Origin: an uncultured Lachnospiraceae bacterium
GTDB lineage: Bacteria > Bacillota > Clostridia > Lachnospirales > Lachnospiraceae
Length of the DNA stretch: 64,000 nt
Direction: 5' to 3'
Assembly (NCBI GenBank): GCA_910579425.1
Contig: CAJTVL010000002.1
Location: 62,001 to 126,000 of the forward strand
The position numbers and the translations under genes are program-made. Position 1 is the first letter of the stretch. Each line of letters starts with the position of its first letter. The notes beneath the pieces are model-generated. The model was given only the letters and a program-made list of their open reading frames with translations, made no database searches and was not told the DNA's origin. Below are positions 59,425 through 64,000 of the stretch, piece by piece.

Positions 59425-59473
59425 ACATAATAAAAAGAGCCAAAGCCACAGCGGAACAAAAGGAGGTAAAGGT

Positions 59474-60616
59474 ATGTTCAGGAAAAAGAAAAACGACAAC
59501 GTGTATGAAGAGCCTAACCAGAGGATCAAACAGGTGAAGGCCAAAGCAAAAGGGCTGGCAGGAGGAATCATAGGGGTTTTTGTGGTTCTCTATCTCCTGG
59601 CAGGCAGCATTTATTCTCTGAAGGAGAATGAATATGCGGTGATCACTACCTTTGGAGTGCCGAAGGTGGTGGAGGAGTCCGGGATTCATTTTAAAATCCC
59701 CTATATCCAGCGGCTGGCCAGAGTACCCAAGACCATCAACGGTTTCCCCATAGGCTTTAACAAGGAGACAGACGAGTATATGGCCAGCGAATCCTTTATG
59801 ATCACCAGAGACTACAATTTCGTCAATGTGGACTTTTATGTGGAGTACAGGGTGACGGATCCCACGAAATATCTGTATGCATCGGAAAACCCGGTATCCA
59901 TCCTAAAGAACCTGACCCAAAGCTATATCCGGGATACCATTGGCCTCTATGACGTGGACAGTGTGATCACCACCGGGAAAAATGAGATACAGGCTTCCAT
60001 CAAGGATAAGATTATTTCCCGTCTGAATGAGGAGGACATTGGAATTCAACTGGTACATATTACCATTCAGGATGCGGAGCCCCCTACCCAGGAGGTGGTC
60101 AACGCCTTTAAGAATGTGGAGAATGCCAAGCAGGGAAAGGAAACCTCCATCAACAGGGCGAATCAGAAGAGAAATGAGGACATTCCGGCGGCCAGGGCGG
60201 CAGCGGATGAGACGGTGAAGACGGCCCAGGCCCAGGCCGAGGAGCGGGTAAACGAAGCAAAAGGCCAGGTGGCAAGGCTCAATGAGCTCTACGCGGAGTA
60301 CCAGAAATATCCCCTGATCACCAAGCAGCGAATGTTTTATGAAACCATGGAGGAGATCCTTCCGGATATGAAGGTGATTATTGAACGCAGCGACGGAACC
60401 ACCCAGACCATGCTTCCTTTGGAGTCCTTTACGGGTACATCTGCGCAAAGCGCCGGAGACGGAGCAGGGGCAGGCGGCCTTCAGGGAGGAAGTTCAGCCG
60501 CAAACACGTTCCAAGGAGGCGGCCGGGCCGGAAATGCTTCCTCAGGGAATACGTCTTCGAGCAGCACCGGGCCAGAGAAAGATGCAGGCAGCGCAGAAGA
60601 AGAGACTGGGGAATAA
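59474..60616 (+). CDS. hflK: SPFH-domain membrane protein, HflK-like
   Basis: A 380-residue protein with one helix ('GGIIGVFVVLYLLAGSIYSL', about residues 30-50) and an exterior or periplasm-facing SPFH/band-7 domain: 'NEYAVITTFGVPKVVEESGI', 'YVEYRVTDPTKYLYASENP', 'TIGLYDVDSVITTGKNEIQ' and a coiled-coil rich in Ala, Glu and Gln. The Gly/Ser-rich tail (about residues 320-380) is low complexity. HflK/HflC regulate FtsH in proteobacteria; no ftsH is in the window. ATG 59474 follows AAGGAGGTAAAGG; earlier in-frame starts lie in the riboswitch terminator. It is only expressed if the terminator is read through. Confidence 0.9.
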   Translation: MFRKKKNDNVYEEPNQRIKQVKAKAKGLAGGIIGVFVVLYLLAGSIYSLKENEYAVITTFGVPKVVEESGIHFKIPYIQRLARVPKTINGFPIGFNKETDEYMASESFMITRDYNFVNVDFYVEYRVTDPTKYLYASENPVSILKNLTQSYIRDTIGLYDVDSVITTGKNEIQASIKDKIISRLNEEDIGIQLVHITIQDAEPPTQEVVNAFKNVENAKQGKETSINRANQKRNEDIPAARAAADETVKTAQAQAEERVNEAKGQVARLNELYAEYQKYPLITKQRMFYETMEEILPDMKVIIERSDGTTQTMLPLESFTGTSAQSAGDGAGAGGLQGGSSAANTFQGGGRAGNASSGNTSSSSTGPEKDAGSAEEETGE

Positions 60617-60640
60617 AGATTGAAAGGAATGGATATAATT

Positions 60641-61507
60641 ATGAAGAAAAAATCTCATCTTATCATAGCGGCATTTGTTTTACTGGCAGCAATCGTGGTG
60701 GCAGAGAGCAGCTTTGTGGTGACCTACCCCAACGAATACACAATCATAAAGCAGTTTGGAAAAATCGAGAGCGTCCGGAGGGAGCCGGGACTGAGCTTTA
60801 AGGTTCCTTTTATCCAGACGGCGGAGACTATACAGAATGAAGTGCTTCTGTACGACCTGGCGGTCAGCGACGTGATGACCAAGGATAAAAAATCCATGAT
60901 TGCTGACTGCTTTGTGCTCTGGCGGATCGAAGATCCTTACAAGTATACCCAGACCTTAAGCGCCCAGAAGAGCAACGCGGAATTCAGGATCGACAATATT
61001 GTGTACAACAGCCTGAAAAATGTGATCAGCAGCTTAAGCCAGGAGGAAGTGATCAGCGGGCGGGACGGCCAGCTTACCCAGACTATTATGGAGAACATCG
61101 GCGATACCCTGGAGCAGTATGGGATCACCCTGCTTGCGGTGGAGACCAAATCCCTGGATCTTCCTGACGAGAACAAGAGCGCGGTTTATGAGCGTATGAT
61201 TTCCGAGCGGAACAACATTGCGGCAACCTATCAGGCCGAAGGGCAGGAAGAGGCGAAAGAGATTTCCAATAATACCACTGCCGAGATTATCGTCATGCAG
61301 TCCGAGGCGGACGCCCAGGCGGCGGAGATTATCGGTAAGGGCGAGGCGGAGTACATGCGGATTCTGAGCGACGCCTACAATGATCCGGAAAAGGCGGATT
61401 TCTACCTTTTCCTCCGTTCCCTGGACGCAGCAAAGGCGACTATGAGGGGGGACAATAAGACTTTGATTATCAATGAGACCTCGCCGATTGCACAGATATT
61501 CTACTAA
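60641..61507 (+). CDS. hflC: SPFH-domain membrane protein, HflC-like
   Basis: A 288-residue partner of HflK: N-terminal helix ('LIIAAFVLLAAIVVAESSFV'), SPFH domain ('YTIIKQFGKIESVRREPGLS', 'LWRIEDPYKYTQTL') and the HflC C-terminal 'GQEEAKEISNNTTAEIIVMQ' and 'GEAEYMRILSDAYNDPEKAD', then 'FYLFLRSLDA'. ATG 60641 has AAGGA at a somewhat long 12-base distance; ATG 60629 and TTG 60620 are alternatives. It lies 24 bases after hflK and shares the Mn2+ riboswitch. A terminator follows. Confidence 0.92.
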   Translation: MKKKSHLIIAAFVLLAAIVVAESSFVVTYPNEYTIIKQFGKIESVRREPGLSFKVPFIQTAETIQNEVLLYDLAVSDVMTKDKKSMIADCFVLWRIEDPYKYTQTLSAQKSNAEFRIDNIVYNSLKNVISSLSQEEVISGRDGQLTQTIMENIGDTLEQYGITLLAVETKSLDLPDENKSAVYERMISERNNIAATYQAEGQEEAKEISNNTTAEIIVMQSEADAQAAEIIGKGEAEYMRILSDAYNDPEKADFYLFLRSLDAAKATMRGDNKTLIINETSPIAQIFY

Positions 61508-61532
61508 AAATAATTGAGCTGTTAGGATTAAG

Positions 61533-61566
61533 ACAGGAGTCTGCCCGAAAGGGCAGGCTCCTGTTT
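61533..61566 (+). terminator. Rho-independent terminator after hflC
   Basis: A 14-bp stem (ACAGGAGTCTGCCC / GGGCAGGCTCCTGT, one G-T pair) with a GAAA tetraloop and a short T tail. Confidence 0.75.
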
Positions 61567-61583
61567 GCCGGATTGGCTATTTC

Positions 61584-61612
61584 TTGACATCGCCCGGAAA
61601 ATATATTATGGT
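61584..61612 (+). promoter_or_regulatory. Promoter of the hybrid histidine kinase gene
   Basis: Consensus TTGACA (61584-61589), 17 bases, TATGGT (61607-61612). Confidence 0.55.
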
Positions 61613-61681
61613 TAATAAAGGAAAAAACTGCCCTGCGTGGATAGCCAGCACAAAATAAAGACACGGAATAGGTGAACAAAA

Positions 61682-64000
61682 ATGGTAAGTTTTGTTATTG
61701 GGTTGGAGTTTTTTGGTATAGGCCTGATTCTCGTGGCACTGCTTCTTTTGATCAACGGAGACGGAGCCCGGGAGCAAAAGCTGTTGATTTTTATTATGGC
61801 CGGTTCGCTGGTGCAGAACGTGGGTTATCTTTTGGAGTTGATTGCTCCCACTGTGGAGGCTGCCACGACGGCGGTGACGGTGGAAAACGTGGGCTCCGCC
61901 TTTGTTCCGCTGTGCTATTGCTGGTTTACATACACTTACTGCTATGTCCGTCCGCCTAAAAAGCTGCTGCATGGCCTGGGCCTTATCAACTTCTTTGTGC
62001 TGCCTACAGTACTTTTTAACTGGAACGGCCTTTTCTACCGGGAAGTGCAATGGCTCTCCACGGCAGAGGGTTTTCACTATGTCAGTATTTCTTACGGCCC
62101 TCTGTATATCCTTTTTATGATTACCCGTATCGTAATTCCCTATATGCTTTCCATACATACTCTGGCGCGGTCGGTGCGTCTGCGCTCGGATCAGCAGATC
62201 AGCCGTCAGTATTGGACGATTCTGGGGATTTCTTCTCTGCCTGTTGTGGTATTGGCAGCCTACGTATTCAAGCTGATTCAGGTGTTCGACCTCACCCCGG
62301 TAACGCTGGCGATCGCCATGTCCATGGTGGTGATTGTGGTGTGGGGCCGCCGCAGCTACGATTTCCGCCATCTGGCTGCGGAGAAGGTGCTGGAGAGTCT
62401 GGGCGACGGCGTGATCGCGCTGGACGACCATGACAGACTGATCAGCTATAACCGGGCGGCCTCCCATATTTTTACCAGCCTGCCTTTCCATAAGCTGGGG
62501 GAAAATATCCGGGTGCTGGATGAGTTTCGGGAGGAGATGCTAAACGAGGATATTCCCTGGAGCTTTTCGATCAACGGGCAGCACTATGAGTGCCACAGCA
62601 AGCAGATCATTGACGAAAACGGCCGGAAGAAGGGGTGCGTCATTCTGATTCTTGATATGACGGACATCAAGGCCTATATCAATGAGATTAAGAGAGTGCG
62701 GCAGCAGGCGGAAAAGGCGAACATCGCAAAGAGCGAGTTTTTGGCAAACATGTCCCATGAAATCCGCACTCCCATGAACGCCATCATCGGGCTGAATGAA
62801 ATCATCATGGAAGAGTGCAAAGACCCTACTATCTACGCCCACTCCAAGGATGTGCAGTCGGCGGCCAGGAATCTGCTGGCTATCATCAACGACATTCTGG
62901 ATCTGTCTAAAGTTGAGGCGGGTAAGATGGAACTGGTGGAAGCGGACTACCACTTGAAAACCGTAGTAGACGAGGTGGTGGGAATGATGGACATGGCGGC
63001 CTCCAAACGGGGATTGATTTTGAAGTATGAATGCGACGATACGCTTCCCAGCAGCTACAGGGGGGACGAGGGACGGATTAAGCAGATACTGATCAATATC
63101 CTCAACAATGCCATCAAGTTTACAAAGGAGGGCTATGTGAGGGCCAGCGTTACCGGTGAACCCGGTTCCCGGGAGGATGAGGAGCTGCTTACGTTTCGGG
63201 TGGAGGATACGGGCTGCGGTATTCCTCAGGAAGATCTGGAAAAAATTTTTGAGGATTTCTGTCAGGTGGATTCCAAGCGAAACCGAAGCGTGGAGGGTAC
63301 CGGCCTGGGGCTGGCGATCGTTAAGCACCTGGTGGAGCTGATGGGCGGTACCATCTGTGTGGAAAGTGATTACGGCAAAGGGACCACTGTCTCCATCACG
63401 ATTCCCCAAAGGATTGTGGACCGGCGTTCCATCGCGGAGGCGCCGGAGCTGTCCGAGACGGAGCAGGAGCATAGCAAGGCCTTTACCGCTCCTGACGTGA
63501 AGGTGCTTATTGTGGATGACAATCTGATCAACCGCAAGGTAGCCAGAGGGCTTTTGAAGATGTATGCCTTTGACCTTGCGGAAGCCGAGAGCGGGCAGGA
63601 GGCCATTGAGCTGGTGCGCCAAAACCGGTATGATATTATCTTTATGGATCATATGATGCCTGTGATGGACGGGATCGAGGCGGCGGAGATTATCCGCAGG
63701 GACTGCGGCGAGAATGGGACTTATCCGGCGATAATTGCCCTGACCGCCAACGCCATGGAGGGGATGCGGGAGCAATTCCTATCCAGAGGCTTCCAGGATT
63801 TCATTGCCAAGCCCCTGGACAGGAAGGCTCTTGAGCAGCTTCTGGTGCGCTGGGTACCGGAGGAGCGCAGGCAGGAAGGAAGCGGCGAAAAGGCGCAGGA
63901 TGGCGTGGATCTGAGCGCTTTCCGGATCAATGGCATCGACACAGACGCCGCGTCCCGCTATTTTACGGGGGATGAGGCGGGCTTTGCCGATTTGCTGGAG
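61682..64000 (+). CDS. Hybrid sensor histidine kinase (truncated at window edge)
   Basis: At least 773 residues, open to the end of the window. Seven hydrophobic segments (about residues 1-225) form a 7TM sensor module of the HisKA_7TM kind. A PAS-like domain follows ('LESLGDGVIALDDHDRLISY', from about residue 237), then the HisKA phospho-acceptor His359 ('NMSHEIRTPMNAIIG'), the ATPase with 'ILNNAIKFTKEG', 'VEDTGCGIP' and 'GTGLGLAIVKHLVELMGG', and a receiver domain with Asp656 ('DIIFMDHMMPVMDG') and 'IIALTANAM'. The last visible residues ('RINGIDTDAASRYF') look like the start of an Hpt domain, so a full phosphorelay in one protein is likely. The RBS is AGGTGA. The signal sensed is unknown. 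Confidence 0.93.
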   Translation, partial: MVSFVIGLEFFGIGLILVALLLLINGDGAREQKLLIFIMAGSLVQNVGYLLELIAPTVEAATTAVTVENVGSAFVPLCYCWFTYTYCYVRPPKKLLHGLGLINFFVLPTVLFNWNGLFYREVQWLSTAEGFHYVSISYGPLYILFMITRIVIPYMLSIHTLARSVRLRSDQQISRQYWTILGISSLPVVVLAAYVFKLIQVFDLTPVTLAIAMSMVVIVVWGRRSYDFRHLAAEKVLESLGDGVIALDDHDRLISYNRAASHIFTSLPFHKLGENIRVLDEFREEMLNEDIPWSFSINGQHYECHSKQIIDENGRKKGCVILILDMTDIKAYINEIKRVRQQAEKANIAKSEFLANMSHEIRTPMNAIIGLNEIIMEECKDPTIYAHSKDVQSAARNLLAIINDILDLSKVEAGKMELVEADYHLKTVVDEVVGMMDMAASKRGLILKYECDDTLPSSYRGDEGRIKQILINILNNAIKFTKEGYVRASVTGEPGSREDEELLTFRVEDTGCGIPQEDLEKIFEDFCQVDSKRNRSVEGTGLGLAIVKHLVELMGGTICVESDYGKGTTVSITIPQRIVDRRSIAEAPELSETEQEHSKAFTAPDVKVLIVDDNLINRKVARGLLKMYAFDLAEAESGQEAIELVRQNRYDIIFMDHMMPVMDGIEAAEIIRRDCGENGTYPAIIALTANAMEGMREQFLSRGFQDFIAKPLDRKALEQLLVRWVPEERRQEGSGEKAQDGVDLSAFRINGIDTDAASRYFTGDEAGFADLLE

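Noticed and set aside
61577..63775. Two long minus-strand frames opposite the hybrid histidine kinase
   Set aside because: The plus strand encodes a continuous kinase with all boxes; the antisense frames are shadows.

Overview
The window reads as chromosome of a spore-forming, Gram-positive gut Clostridia, most likely Lachnospiraceae. The basis is clostridial-type gene content (a SPOCS/DUF3794-LysM spore-type protein, class 1B PyrK/PyrD, LytR-CpsA-Psr proteins, a five-gene Opp transporter, gut-type glycoside hydrolases), strong AGGAGG ribosome binding sites, sigma-A promoters and T-tailed terminators. Genus cannot be fixed from the sequence alone. No tRNA, rRNA, CRISPR array or insertion sequence was seen. 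No stretch longer than 300 bases lacks a gene; the longest gap (59180-59473) is filled by a promoter and a riboswitch.

Layout. 1-12.9 kb: end of a rhamnan/teichoic-type cell-wall polysaccharide cluster (five complete family-2 glycosyltransferases, a phosphohexomutase, a polyprenyl-phosphate sugar transferase, an LCP attachment enzyme). 13.0-15.1 kb: HtrA protease and a PrcB-like lipoprotein. 15.2-18.8 kb: GH3 and GH27 glycosidases behind a promoter with an operator-like dyad. 18.9-23.6 kb: pyrC, pyrK, pyrD interrupted by an AAA ATPase/nuclease-like gene. 23.7-25.2 kb: SPOCS-LysM protein. 25.4-31.4 kb: oppBCDF-oppA. 31.5-33.5 kb: RsiV-like and LysM membrane proteins. 33.5-35.7 kb: a DUF4143 ATPase with repeat-flanked promoter, a long inverted repeat and two divergent XRE regulators.

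35.9-54.2 kb: a second surface polysaccharide locus. It begins with a secreted protein, an LCP protein, a two-TM SH3b protein and a Wzz-like protein. An AT-rich Wzy-type core follows (priming transferase, glycosyltransferases, large HAD protein, polymerase, sialyltransferase-like protein, flippase). A cassette that looks built to make a CMP-activated 2-keto acid sugar closes it: KdsB-like and NeuA-like cytidylyltransferases, a DRE-TIM aldolase, an NTase-kinase fusion and a KdsC-like phosphatase. No NeuB/KdsA-type synthase is present, so the aldolase is the likely carbon-carbon bond former. This is the best candidate for an undescribed pathway.

54.2-64 kb: another DUF4143 ATPase, a lipoprotein, four minus-strand genes (small protein, Tag glycosylase, methyltransferase, M23 peptidase), an HflK/HflC-like SPFH pair whose leader is a yybP-ykoY (Mn2+) riboswitch with an overlapping terminator, and a hybrid histidine kinase cut by the window edge. 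The riboswitch-SPFH link is the second highlight.
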